Under the pieces are notes generated by a model. The model did not search any database. It was not told the origin of the DNA and was given only the letters and a program-made list of their open reading frames with translations. Positions 1-8,452 of a stretch of DNA of 64,000 nt are shown here, piece after piece. A program made the position numbers and the translations under genes. Positions within the stretch are counted from its first letter, which is position 1, and every line of letters starts with the position of its first letter. The DNA is from Acinetobacter nosocomialis (GTDB lineage Bacteria > Pseudomonadota > Gammaproteobacteria > Pseudomonadales > Moraxellaceae), in NCBI GenBank assembly GCA_025736915.1, contig CP107049.1, forward strand, positions 620,001-684,000. Direction: 5' to 3'.

Positions 1-617
1 GGAAGCACAGTAATGGAGAGTGAACCAAGCGAGTCTGCTCCACTTCCCCAATTAAAGCCAATTCCTAATGCCCCACGTCTAAATCCTGGGCTTTCAAAGA
101 AGACCCCGATTCCCACAATCGCAACTGCGGGTACAGAATAGAACCATTTTACTTTTAATGGTGAGTCAGCTTGATACACACCCGGAGACACACTTTGCCC
201 AGCCGGAAGACGGATATAGAAAGGCAAATTACCATCTGGCCCACTAAAAAGATTGACCAGCGTAAAGCTACTCATGTCTTTTTCTTGGCCTAAGCTAATG
301 ATTTCATTGTTACTATCTAAAATAACAGCATTGAGTTTTTCTCCAGTTTGAGCATTGGTAAATGAATTCGACATTTGCTCAACCCGATATTTTAAATAAG
401 TCATGTTCGCCAAAGCTAAGCTAAAACCCGTACACGACAAACCCGAATTAAACTGTGAAGAGTTTTCACCGTTTTCCGTTAAATAGATAGACGGAACCGA
501 AATAGAAGATGAACCGGAAGCACTCACACTACATGCAGCATGAGCCAAATTTCCAGCCAGCATCAGTCCAGAAAACATACATAAATGACTGAGTAATTTT
601 TTTGTTTTTATTTTCAT
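1..617 (-). CDS. csuE: Csu pilus tip adhesin CsuE, C-terminus cut by window edge
   Basis: The reading frame starts with ATG at 617, overlaps the usher stop in an ATGA junction, and runs open to base 1, so about 205 codons are visible and the C-terminal pilin domain lies outside. A signal peptide is clear (MKIKTKKLLSHLCMFSGLML then AHA-A). The mature part begins with a Cys-containing spore-coat-U-like beta domain. In archaic chaperone-usher pili the last gene is the two-domain tip adhesin that binds hydrophobic surfaces. Position last in a six-gene csu operon supports this role. Confidence 0.9.
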   Translation of the reverse strand, partial: MKIKTKKLLSHLCMFSGLMLAGNLAHAACSVSASGSSSISVPSIYLTENGENSSQFNSGLSCTGFSLALANMTYLKYRVEQMSNSFTNAQTGEKLNAVILDSNNEIISLGQEKDMSSFTLVNLFSGPDGNLPFYIRLPAGQSVSPGVYQADSPLKVKWFYSVPAVAIVGIGVFFESPGFRRGALGIGFNWGSGADSLGSLSITVL

Positions 618-3112
618 GGTAAAGATACCTCATGACACATAACAGGCTTAACCACCACAATCTGTTGCTTGGCTTGTTCTACATCTACAGAAAAATCTGC
701 CTTACATACGCTCTGATCTGAACGTTGAACAGTCACGGTGTTGTTCGGTTTTAAGTTTTCTAAATAGACAATGCCATCCATTCCCACATAAGATGACTCT
801 TGGTCAGCTCTATGCACCACAGAACCAACAGGCATAGGTTTGCCGTCTGCTTGAGTTAAATAAACGTTGGCAGCAATAGACTGATGAACTGGGAACTTAA
901 TCACAACACCCGATCCGCGTTTAGCAGCAATACGTTGTTCAACTTGCGTGATGGTAAAGTTTGAAGGTAAATCGATTGGGTCGACGCTGTATTTACCCGA
1001 ATAGTAAGGCGTAACGGATGGCACAAAAATATGGCCTTTTTTATTACTGCGGCCAATTAAACTGTTTTCGTATCTAACCAGAACATCGGGTACTTGGTTG
1101 GTATCGACCAATGCAAAAGAATCGCCTAAACGGTTTGAAGCAAATACCTCACCCGCCATATAAATAAGTGAACCTGATAGACCAAACCAATAGTTATAGT
1201 CATGGTTTCCAGACATACCAAAGTCAGTATTGATATAACCGTTACGGTAATTGATGCGTGCCTGATTTAAATCCTCACTATTTTCATTATAGCGTCGGGT
1301 TAAATCGACACCGAAACCACCTTCAGACGGTACAGAACGGTTGAAATTAACATAGCCCGTATCGCCCTCTTTATTAAATGCATAACCCGAGTTCACAGTC
1401 GCGTTTCGCTGGAACAGTGGTATCGAAAGCTGAAATGCAGCACTCCACTCTTTTTCGATAAAGTCACGGTTGGCACTTAATGAAACGGTCACCCCATTCA
1501 TATAAGTCGGTAAAACAGGTGCCCATGACAAGTTTAAAAAACGGTTTTTAAAGTCATTTGCTTTGGTATTGATATAACCAACACCAAAGGTGCCTGAGTT
1601 TTTAGTCGCAAAATAAGTATTGGCCGTTAAGCTTTTATTGCTATTGACCGAAATTAAATTGCTATATTGCAGCCGTGAAAGATCGGTATATTCATCATCA
1701 CGCTGGTTATGGTTAATGCTAAAACCAAACCTATTACGGTTATAGCTGTACCCAACCGTATATTGTTTCCCTTCCAAGTCTTTCGTCCGATCTTCAGACA
1801 TAGATTTATCGGCTTTACTTTGGCTAAAAGAAGCACTCAGCACACCTAAGTTTGCAAGTTTGAGTACAGACCCAGCACCAAATAACTGTAAGTCTGAGGA
1901 AAGCTCAGTACGTCCTTCTACAGTCAGCCAGTCATTTACCCCATAACGGGCGTCGGCTGCACTTGCAAACTTTCCATAAGAGAAATTTTTAAGTCCGTAG
2001 TCTTCACGAATTTTCCCTAAGGATAATGAATAGTCAAATAGGCCGGGCTTTAACAAAGTATTAGAAATATAAAACGGTACGGCAGTGGTAACCTGACGTC
2101 CGACTGCATCGGTCGTAACGACAACGGCTTCACCTTTACCATTAATAAAGGGAACATTATTTAATATAAACGGACCAGACTGTACTTCTGTTGAGCTGGT
2201 CTTTTGCCCATTAATAATTAAATCGACTGTACTTGGTAAAGCAGCTTGCCCAATAAACTGTGGTAAGGGATAAGTAATTAAATCTGGTCGGGTTGAATAG
2301 TTTCTCTGTACCTGAAAACCACCTAGACGGACAGAACTTCCCCAAGTCGTTTTACTACCGGTAATAATGTCACCCAGTACAAAAGATGTAGCATTCTTTT
2401 GGTTATCAAATTGCCAAGACGTGTCATAACGACGGTAGCCGTCATTGTCTAGAGACTCGGCATTACCTTCGTTTTTATATTGGTTTTTGACATAGACACC
2501 AGAGTTTTTAATAACCCCTAACGGAGAGAACAGACGCTGCTCTGTAAATAAACTACTGGTTGATCCACCCTGATGCGGCCTATAAGTATAAAAATCATAG
2601 TTATTGAGCAGCCCTATACCAGACTGAGCAACAACAGGCTTATACCATGAGTCTTTCCCCAAAACTTGAGTCGGCATCCAAGCAGGTGGAAAGTTAAGCT
2701 TAAAATATTGGTTTGATGATTGATATTCATAGCTTACATCTTTCAGCTTATCTAAAGATATCCAGTCACTCGCATCACCACTAAACCCCAAAGTTAAGAT
2801 ATCTTGATTGGTTAAAGCAGTGTCGTTGTTTGTCAGTAGCTCCTGAGGAATTTGAATTTCTAACTCATCAATCAGCTTGTTTTTTTGTATGAAGTACTCA
2901 TCATTTTTAACAATAACAGGTACAACCTGCTGCACTGAATATTGATTTACAACCAAGTCTAGGTACAGCTTAAACAGTTGATTAATTTCGTTAATATCTT
3001 TTGGTGGTGGAGGCAAATCGCCAGCAAAAGCAATATTTGAAATATTTAAGCATCCACCCGACAACAAAATTAGCAAAATACTTTTGCATAAATTATTATG
3101 CCGAAGGATCAT
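614..3112 (-). CDS. csuD: Csu pilus outer-membrane usher CsuD
   Basis: An 832-residue usher of the archaic chaperone-usher class. It has an N-terminal signal with a lipobox-like LSGGC near residue 21, an N-terminal periplasmic domain, a long beta-barrel region with alternating aromatic strands, a plug (about residues 255-340, including VDLIINGQKTSSTEV), and C-terminal domains ending with a Cys pair (SVCKADFSV, VMCHE). It secretes and orders pilin subunits delivered by CsuC. Its start overlaps the csuC stop (ATGA) with GGAGG just upstream, so translation is probably coupled. Length and gene order match csu operons. Confidence 0.94.
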   Translation of the reverse strand: MILRHNNLCKSILLILLSGGCLNISNIAFAGDLPPPPKDINEINQLFKLYLDLVVNQYSVQQVVPVIVKNDEYFIQKNKLIDELEIQIPQELLTNNDTALTNQDILTLGFSGDASDWISLDKLKDVSYEYQSSNQYFKLNFPPAWMPTQVLGKDSWYKPVVAQSGIGLLNNYDFYTYRPHQGGSTSSLFTEQRLFSPLGVIKNSGVYVKNQYKNEGNAESLDNDGYRRYDTSWQFDNQKNATSFVLGDIITGSKTTWGSSVRLGGFQVQRNYSTRPDLITYPLPQFIGQAALPSTVDLIINGQKTSSTEVQSGPFILNNVPFINGKGEAVVVTTDAVGRQVTTAVPFYISNTLLKPGLFDYSLSLGKIREDYGLKNFSYGKFASAADARYGVNDWLTVEGRTELSSDLQLFGAGSVLKLANLGVLSASFSQSKADKSMSEDRTKDLEGKQYTVGYSYNRNRFGFSINHNQRDDEYTDLSRLQYSNLISVNSNKSLTANTYFATKNSGTFGVGYINTKANDFKNRFLNLSWAPVLPTYMNGVTVSLSANRDFIEKEWSAAFQLSIPLFQRNATVNSGYAFNKEGDTGYVNFNRSVPSEGGFGVDLTRRYNENSEDLNQARINYRNGYINTDFGMSGNHDYNYWFGLSGSLIYMAGEVFASNRLGDSFALVDTNQVPDVLVRYENSLIGRSNKKGHIFVPSVTPYYSGKYSVDPIDLPSNFTITQVEQRIAAKRGSGVVIKFPVHQSIAANVYLTQADGKPMPVGSVVHRADQESSYVGMDGIVYLENLKPNNTVTVQRSDQSVCKADFSVDVEQAKQQIVVVKPVMCHEVSLP

Positions 3113-3942
3113 GTTGGATCCTCCATTTTGCTAATTTCGATCAACTCTTGTTTTATGCCAGAACTATCCACACCATAAATTTTAGAAGTTTTTAATAACT
3201 CATTTGCAGTCGATTTATCGATAGCAAACTTCACGGTACTATTCGATAAAACATAGCCAAAAGCAGCTTTCCCTAAAGAAATATCATTGCCAGTTTTTGA
3301 AGTTTTAAGTGCCGAAAGGCGAGCAAATTTCTGTCCATTATTTTTTAAATATAGCTCAGACTGGCCTTGGTCATTGTTGCGGACTGACCACTGTAAAACG
3401 GGCTTGGCTAAAGGATTTTTTGCATTCGCTTTTTGGCTTTCTTCAGTTAAACCACTACCCATACCTTTTCCATAGGCAAATAACGGAATGGAGTAACGCA
3501 TTTGGAAACTCACTTTAGAGGCGTCTTGCTCGTTTCCATCAGAAAGGCGAATCGGTAACTCATCTACAATCAAACGATATGACTGTTCTTTGCCGTCTGG
3601 CAAATTGGAACTTTTGGTTAAACGAAGCATATGCTTCTCACCTGCTTTAATTTTAGCTACAGGTGGACTAGGTATAATTTCTGATTGCTCGCTATAGTTA
3701 TCTTTTAAGCCTTCTTGGTTCCATTTAAACACCCGAATTTGTACCATCGCGTCGGTTTTGCCAGTATTTTGGAGCCAAACCGCAGTTGCTTTTTCATTGG
3801 CTTCAATTTTTGGATAAATAGGCCAAATTAAAAAAGTTGCTTGTGCCATCACAGGTGTAACAAGTGATAATGTACTTGCAAATAAAAAAGATTTTAAAAT
3901 GCCATTTTTAATAAATGCAGAATTGTTCATACAAATCACCAT
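3109..3942 (-). CDS. csuC: Csu periplasmic pilus chaperone CsuC
   Basis: A 277-residue PapD-family chaperone of the archaic (sigma) type. A signal peptide ends near AQA, followed by an immunoglobulin-like domain with the typical segment ATAVWLQNTGKTDAMVQIRV, and the second domain contains YSIPLFAYG. It binds subunits by donor-strand complementation in the periplasm and hands them to CsuD. The start at 3942 overlaps the end of csuB; an internal ATG at 3930 is an alternative start. It sits between subunit genes and the usher, as in other csu operons. Confidence 0.93.
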   Translation of the reverse strand: MVICMNNSAFIKNGILKSFLFASTLSLVTPVMAQATFLIWPIYPKIEANEKATAVWLQNTGKTDAMVQIRVFKWNQEGLKDNYSEQSEIIPSPPVAKIKAGEKHMLRLTKSSNLPDGKEQSYRLIVDELPIRLSDGNEQDASKVSFQMRYSIPLFAYGKGMGSGLTEESQKANAKNPLAKPVLQWSVRNNDQGQSELYLKNNGQKFARLSALKTSKTGNDISLGKAAFGYVLSNSTVKFAIDKSTANELLKTSKIYGVDSSGIKQELIEISKMEDPT

Positions 3943-4454
3943 GTAATCATTATTGAAACAGTATCTTTATAAATTCCGGCCGTATGTGGTTCATTATTAT
4001 TTTCTAAGTCAACGACACCATATATTTCAAAATTTGCCAGACGGTTTGTAGGTGTTGTGGCAGGCAATAAATATTTATTACCAACAATATATTCAGTAGA
4101 TAAACTGCTAGAGTTATATAATTTATAAGGTAAATAATTCGAAGATGAACCATTTTTCATGCGTCTTACATTATTCTGTAGATTTTCACCACCATCTATA
4201 GAAATACTAATAGGCAAACTTTCTGTACAACGAATATTCCAAGATTCTTTGCTATTTATAATATTAGCAACGACTTTATCTTTTGATAAAGCTGAATACT
4301 GACCAAAATCCATTTTTTGTTCGATATTATCTATTGAACATCCATTTTCAATTTTAGCTTGAACTTTAAAACTAGAATTTAATTGAGGATCTACCGCATA
4401 TATAAATGGACTTACAGATAGCAATAATATTGCTTTAAAATAAAAATATTTCAT
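3936..4454 (-). CDS. csuB: Csu minor pilin subunit CsuB
   Basis: A spore-coat-protein-U-domain pilin of 172 residues if it starts at the ATG at 4454. A longer frame would need TTG at 4469 inside the end of csuA. It has a signal peptide ending YAVDP, a conserved Cys pair (NGCSIDN and RCTES), the motif MDFGQYS and a C-terminal beta strand (KDTVSIMITW), as expected for donor-strand exchange. It probably acts as an adaptor or minor subunit. It lies 4 bases from the csuA stop and overlaps csuC. Confidence 0.88.
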   Translation of the reverse strand: MKYFYFKAILLLSVSPFIYAVDPQLNSSFKVQAKIENGCSIDNIEQKMDFGQYSALSKDKVVANIINSKESWNIRCTESLPISISIDGGENLQNNVRRMKNGSSSNYLPYKLYNSSSLSTEYIVGNKYLLPATTPTNRLANFEIYGVVDLENNNEPHTAGIYKDTVSIMITW

Positions 4455-4458
4455 TTTC

Positions 4459-5007
4459 TTAAAACTCAATTGTAATTGGCACTATATCTGTATACTCACC
4501 TTTAGATATACGTCCACCATCGTGTATGGCTTGACCAAAAATATCGATATTATTTTTAGTATTCATATCATTAAGAATAAAAGCATCGTTCGCTCTAATG
4601 ACCTGTTTATTTAAACCATAGAGCAAGTTATAAGCAACAAAATCTCTACCATTACTTAATGCATGATAATAATTTTGTGAAAATGAAGCAGGAACTTTAC
4701 TATCATTATTTCCAGAACCAAATATTATTTTTATAGTAGAAATACCAGCACACTCTATCTGCAATCCAGAGTTTCCATTATTTACTAAAGTTGCGTCGAT
4801 CACCCCATTAAAACCAGTCGAGGTTTCACCAAAATCAACAGTTCCGAAATTTAAATTTGTCGCATTATTTTCAACAACTTTATTATTGATAGAACAAGAA
4901 GGTAATAATTCAATTTGATTTGTTAATTTAGCTCCAATCCCACCCGCATTTAATGAAGAAACTAAAAAATAAGAAATTATAAATATAGAACCGCGATTGA
5001 ATATCAT
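4459..5007 (-). CDS. csuA: Csu minor pilin subunit CsuA
   Basis: A spore-coat-U-domain pilin, 182 residues from the ATG at 5007. That start has GGAGG five bases upstream, better than the upstream ATG at 5037. It has a hydrophobic signal (MIFNRGSIFIISYFLVSSLN), the Cys pair SCSINN and IECAG, the motif LNFGTVDFGE, and a C-terminal strand YTDIVPITIEF. It lies between the major pilin and csuB and is inferred to be a minor or adaptor subunit of the Csu fibre. Confidence 0.88.
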   Translation of the reverse strand: MIFNRGSIFIISYFLVSSLNAGGIGAKLTNQIELLPSCSINNKVVENNATNLNFGTVDFGETSTGFNGVIDATLVNNGNSGLQIECAGISTIKIIFGSGNNDSKVPASFSQNYYHALSNGRDFVAYNLLYGLNKQVIRANDAFILNDMNTKNNIDIFGQAIHDGGRISKGEYTDIVPITIEF

Positions 5008-5080
5008 CTTCCCTCCATTTAAAACAGGTTCACTCACTTTTAAGCAAACCTGCCACTCAATTAATTATTTCTTTTTATAT

Positions 5081-5623
5081 TTAGAAATTTACAGTAACTA
5101 ATAGAGTATCTTTATAATCACCTTGAGCTTTTGCTGTGCCAGTGTTTGGAGCGATTGCACCGAAAATTGGTACTGCTGTAGCTTGGCCACTCACTGTAGT
5201 GAACTGTTGTGGCTGGTTTACAACATAAAGGTTTGTACGAGCAGCATCGCGATAAACGTTATATGCAACTACATCAGCAGAAGCAGTATTTTTTAAAGTA
5301 CGGTCTGTACGTTCACCACCATCAATTGCAACTGTAAAATCAACAGGATCCGTGCCATCACAAGTCACAGAAATATTACCGCCTGTTGCTGCTGAAGCCA
5401 CTTCAGCTGTTAATACGTTGTTCCAAGTACCGGAAGTTTTACCAAAATCTAAAGTACCAAACTTGTTCATATTCCCTTCAGTTTGACTACCACCTACAGT
5501 ACAGCCTGTTGAGATATTTAATTTAACGTCAACCTGTCCAGTAACAGCCGCTTGAGTATTTACTGCATAACCAGCAACTATTAATGCTGCAAGAAGTGAT
5601 TTCTGAATGTTTTTCATATTCAT
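5081..5623 (-). CDS. csuA/B: Csu major pilin subunit CsuA/B
   Basis: First gene of the operon, a 180-residue spore-coat-U-domain pilin. It has a signal peptide ending NTQAA, a Cys pair (GCTVGG, VTCDG), the motif FGTLDFGKTSG and C-terminal strand YKDTLLVTVNF. This is the subunit that polymerises into the pilus rod by donor-strand exchange. The 577-base region upstream holds repeated palindromes (see operators) and the divergent TetR gene. An ATG two codons downstream (5617) could also be the start. Confidence 0.92.
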   Translation of the reverse strand: MNMKNIQKSLLAALIVAGYAVNTQAAVTGQVDVKLNISTGCTVGGSQTEGNMNKFGTLDFGKTSGTWNNVLTAEVASAATGGNISVTCDGTDPVDFTVAIDGGERTDRTLKNTASADVVAYNVYRDAARTNLYVVNQPQQFTTVSGQATAVPIFGAIAPNTGTAKAQGDYKDTLLVTVNF

Positions 5624-5980
5624 AACCTACATATATAATGATTAATTTTGTAGAACAAAATGAATCAAACGTAATAAATAAAATATGTCCAATTTGTTTT
5701 ATATATAAAACAAACTACCTTTTACTATTGTGTGATTCCTTTCACAATTTAATAACAATTATTTAACTTGTATACACACATTACAAAAAGACTATGTTTA
5801 CTTATTTAAAATTCTTTTTTTAATGCCTATAAAAATACACAATTAAATACCCACCCCTACTTTAAAAAAAACTCAAAAAAATAAAGAAAATAAATATCAT
5901 TAACCAAATAAAAATTAATCAATATTCATTGAAATACAATTATTTATAAACTTAAAAAAATTGCATACTATTTGCTCTAT

Positions 5981-6008
5981 TTTAAATAGGTCATCCGACC
6001 TATTTAAA
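5981..6008. promoter_or_regulatory. Candidate TetR operator 1
   Basis: A perfect inverted repeat with 12-base arms (TTTAAATAGGTC and its complement) around the 4-base spacer ATCC. It shares the core GGTC-N4-GACC with three more sites in the same gap. It is about 370 bases upstream of the csuA/B start and 193 bases upstream of the TetR start. Confidence 0.6.
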
Positions 6009-6032
6009 TCATTTCTAAAGAAACAAAACCAA

Positions 6033-6043
6033 GTCACTCGACC
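6033..6043. promoter_or_regulatory. Candidate TetR operator 2 (imperfect)
   Basis: GTC-ACTC-GACC keeps the core spacing of the other sites, with one base of the left arm changed (AGTC instead of GGTC). The right flank ACCTATTT matches operator 1. Probably a weaker site. Confidence 0.45.
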
Positions 6044-6063
6044 TATTTTTAAATTTTAAATTG

Positions 6064-6075
6064 GGTCAAATGACC
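6064..6075. promoter_or_regulatory. Candidate TetR operator 3
   Basis: GGTC-AAAT-GACC has the exact core arms and spacing, but the flanks outside the core are not symmetrical. It lies about 29 bases, or some three helical turns, from operator 4, centre to centre. Confidence 0.5.
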
Positions 6076-6086
6076 GAGATAAAAAA

Positions 6087-6110
6087 ATTATAGGTCATGT
6101 GACCTATAAT
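6087..6110. promoter_or_regulatory. Candidate TetR operator 4, overlaps a -10 hexamer
   Basis: Perfect inverted repeat with 10-base arms (ATTATAGGTC and its complement) around ATGT. The right arm ends in TATAAT (6105-6110), 91 bases upstream of the TetR start. This placement suggests autorepression. Confidence 0.6.
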
Positions 6111-6200
6111 TAGTTTAATAGAATTTAAATATTTTATTTATATTTTTCTAATTTCATGGTTTAGAATGCCTTTTTTTAAATAGTACTTACAGGCGGGATA

Positions 6201-6839
6201 ATGATCAAAATTGATACCTTTGATACTATGCAAATAAAGAAGTCCTTTACCACACTAAAAGGTCAAGAAAGAATAAAGCAAATCTTAAAAAATGCTGAGA
6301 TGGTTTTTATTACTAAAGGTTATTCTGGGTTTAGCATGCGAGGAGTTGCAGCTCAATCAAATATTAGTTTAAGCACCTTGCAGCATTATTTTCAAAATAA
6401 AGATGTTTTATTAAAAGCTTTACTCGATAAATTAATTTGTGACTACATACAACGGATTGAAATTTTAATTAATTTAAATGCAAATGAACCGCCTTTACAT
6501 CGGTTTATGAATATTATTACCAATATAATATACGAAATAGAACAACCGGTCATTACGCATACATTTAAAGAGGTCTTTTCTATTTCTGACCATTTACCTT
6601 ATGCACATGAATCTTTGTCAATGATACAAAAGTATAATTTTGAACTTATATATAAAATCATACTCCCTATTCATAATGAAATTTCATCAGAAGAATATAA
6701 AGAAAGAGCCATAATTATAATTACACAACTTAACGGTTATTTAGTTCAACATTCGAACAAAAATACAGATGAATGCTATAAACAATTTTTAAGAAATATA
6801 CTTTTAAAAAATATATCAAGATTAGTGAGTGAACCATAA
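6201..6839 (+). CDS. TetR-family transcriptional regulator next to csu
   Basis: A 212-residue protein with an N-terminal TetR helix-turn-helix at about residues 25-75 (GYSGFSMRGVAAQSNISLST, then LQHYFQNKDVLLKALL) and a ligand-binding C-terminal half of no recognised specificity. GGCGGG precedes the ATG. It is divergent from the csu pilus operon and upstream of a DoxX-like and an SDR gene. The four GGTC-N4-GACC palindromes just upstream are its most likely targets. It may control itself and csu and/or the downstream pair; this is inferred from position only. Confidence 0.85.
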   Translation: MIKIDTFDTMQIKKSFTTLKGQERIKQILKNAEMVFITKGYSGFSMRGVAAQSNISLSTLQHYFQNKDVLLKALLDKLICDYIQRIEILINLNANEPPLHRFMNIITNIIYEIEQPVITHTFKEVFSISDHLPYAHESLSMIQKYNFELIYKIILPIHNEISSEEYKERAIIIITQLNGYLVQHSNKNTDECYKQFLRNILLKNISRLVSEP

Positions 6840-6843
6840 GATT

Positions 6844-6877
6844 AAAAACATAGGAGCATTTCTCCTATGTTTTTAAT
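6844..6877 (+). terminator. Rho-independent terminator after tetR
   Basis: Perfect 13-base stem (AAAAACATAGGAG / CTCCTATGTTTTT) with a 5-base loop, followed by TAATATA, five bases after the regulator stop. It separates tetR from the DoxX-like gene. Confidence 0.8.
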
Positions 6878-7037
6878 ATAAAATCTTCCTATCTTATTCC
6901 TACATTACTGTTAAAAAATAACCACAAAAAATGATCAAAAAACAAGCTCATCTTATTTTCTGTTGAAGAATAAATTAAATCAAAACATAATAGTCGCAAT
7001 GATCAAAATTGAAATTTCAAACTTTTAGAGAATCTTA

Positions 7038-7436
7038 ATGAATAATGCTAAAGCATTAAAATTTATAAGCTTTGTGCTCGCTTTTTTATGGATTTATCAA
7101 GGACTCATTCCTAAACTAATTTTTATTAACTCTGACGAAATCTTTGTATGGCAAACAATCGGACTTTCTTTTGAGTATGCAAAACTTGCAGGGCGCGCCA
7201 GCGGTATAGCTGAAATTATTTTTGGTTTATTGTTTCTTTTTTCTACTCATAAATACATTCACTATTTAAGTATTTTAGGTTTATTCGGCTTACTGCTTTT
7301 AATTGGTTTTTTAAAACCATCTACACTTATCTCGCCTTATAACCCTATCGTAATGAATATTTCGATGATAAGTTTATCAATTATCTATTTGCTTTTATTA
7401 AAAGAGCAAACAACTCATTTTCATAAAGCTGCTTAA
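7038..7436 (+). CDS. DoxX-like small membrane protein
   Basis: 132 residues with four predicted membrane segments (about 8-25, 48-68, 74-93, 103-121). The pattern and the segment KLAGRASGIAEIIFGLLFLF fit the DoxX-like family, inner-membrane proteins of poorly known role, often beside oxidoreductases. The gene is 36 bases upstream of an SDR gene on the same strand and is probably co-transcribed with it. Substrate or partner is not visible from the sequence. Confidence 0.7.
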   Translation: MNNAKALKFISFVLAFLWIYQGLIPKLIFINSDEIFVWQTIGLSFEYAKLAGRASGIAEIIFGLLFLFSTHKYIHYLSILGLFGLLLLIGFLKPSTLISPYNPIVMNISMISLSIIYLLLLKEQTTHFHKAA

Positions 7437-7472
7437 TAGCGTTAAGTTTTTAAAAAATTTATAGAGATTTCA

Positions 7473-8306
7473 ATGAGTTTATCTAGTCGTGAAGTTGGCT
7501 GTGTAGTTATCACTGGAAGCACAAAAGGTATTGGTTTAGCACTCGCCCACGCTTTTTTAGATCTGGGATGTTCAGTTGTGATTGCTGGACGGAACACGGA
7601 GCATCTTCACCATGCTCTTTCTCATTTAGAAACTCAATTCAATAAAGAGAATTTTATTGGCTTATGCTGTGATGTGACACAAATTACGGATGTACAAGCC
7701 TTATGGGATGGAGCAATTGAGCATTTTGGACAAGTCAATGTATGGATTAATAACGCAGGCAGCTGCCACCCAACAAAAGAGTTTATTAACCTTCAGCCAG
7801 ATGAATTAAATGCAGCCATTTCGACGAATATTTTGGGCACAATGCTTGGTTCTCAAGTGGCTCTAAAAGGCATGCTCAAACAGGGTCATGGTCAAATTTT
7901 TAATATGGAAGGCTGGGGAAGCAACGGCGAATGGAGTGCTGGAATGACTCCTTACGCAACCACCAAACGAGCGGTTAGTTATTTTAGTAAAGCGCTTTAT
8001 AAAGAGACTAAGTCGACCTCTATTTTAACTGGCACTCTTAGCCCCGGTATGGTGGCAACCGACTTGTTAGTTTCATCTTGGACCAATGGCAACATACAAA
8101 ATTGGAAGAAGATGAAACGGTTATTTTTCTTTGTAATTGATCCACCAGAAGTTGTTTGTGCGTATTTAGCAAAACAAATTATTCAAAACACAAAAACCAA
8201 CCGACGTATTGCATGGATCACATCCTGGAAGCTTTTTCTTAGATTTTTACAGCCTTATTACTGGCGCAGAAACCCTGTTAAAGGCACGGCGTTAGAGCAT
8301 CTCTAG
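7473..8306 (+). CDS. Short-chain dehydrogenase/reductase
   Basis: 277 residues with a Rossmann fold. The nucleotide-binding motif TGSTKGIG is at residues 14-21, NNAG near 94, and the catalytic YxxxK (YATTK) at 161-165, so it is a classical SDR acting on an unknown alcohol or ketone with NAD(P)H. The C-terminal extension after about 230 is rich in aromatic and basic residues (WKLFLRFLQPYYWRR) and may touch the membrane, fitting its DoxX-like neighbour. It lies downstream of the TetR gene, but a terminator separates them. Confidence 0.82.
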   Translation: MSLSSREVGCVVITGSTKGIGLALAHAFLDLGCSVVIAGRNTEHLHHALSHLETQFNKENFIGLCCDVTQITDVQALWDGAIEHFGQVNVWINNAGSCHPTKEFINLQPDELNAAISTNILGTMLGSQVALKGMLKQGHGQIFNMEGWGSNGEWSAGMTPYATTKRAVSYFSKALYKETKSTSILTGTLSPGMVATDLLVSSWTNGNIQNWKKMKRLFFFVIDPPEVVCAYLAKQIIQNTKTNRRIAWITSWKLFLRFLQPYYWRRNPVKGTALEHL

Positions 8307-8411
8307 GTTAGTTTAATATGATTAACAATCTAACTTTACTAAAGTAAGACGGTTTGATTGGTAAACCCAGAGAATTTAGCAGTTAGCTACTTCTATCTAT
8401 AGAAAAGCCTC

Positions 8412-8446
8412 AGTAAAAGCTCTTCTAAAGAGAGCTTTTACTAAAG
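8412..8446. terminator. Bidirectional terminator between SDR and antiporter genes
   Basis: 12-base perfect stem (AGTAAAAGCTCT / AGAGCTTTTACT) with a 7-base loop, located between two convergent genes. A-rich and T-rich flanks let it serve both strands. Confidence 0.7.
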
Positions 8447-8452
8447 TTTTAA

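Larger units (their letters stand above)
5624..6200. promoter_or_regulatory. Divergent csu / tetR control region
   Basis: This very AT-rich stretch of 577 bases has no gene. The half next to csuA/B (5624-5980) shows no clear structure. The half next to tetR carries four GGTC-N4-GACC palindromes listed separately. A perfect TATAAT hexamer on the plus strand lies at 6105-6110, inside the last palindrome, so a regulator bound there would block transcription of tetR. No confident -35 box was found. Confidence 0.6.
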
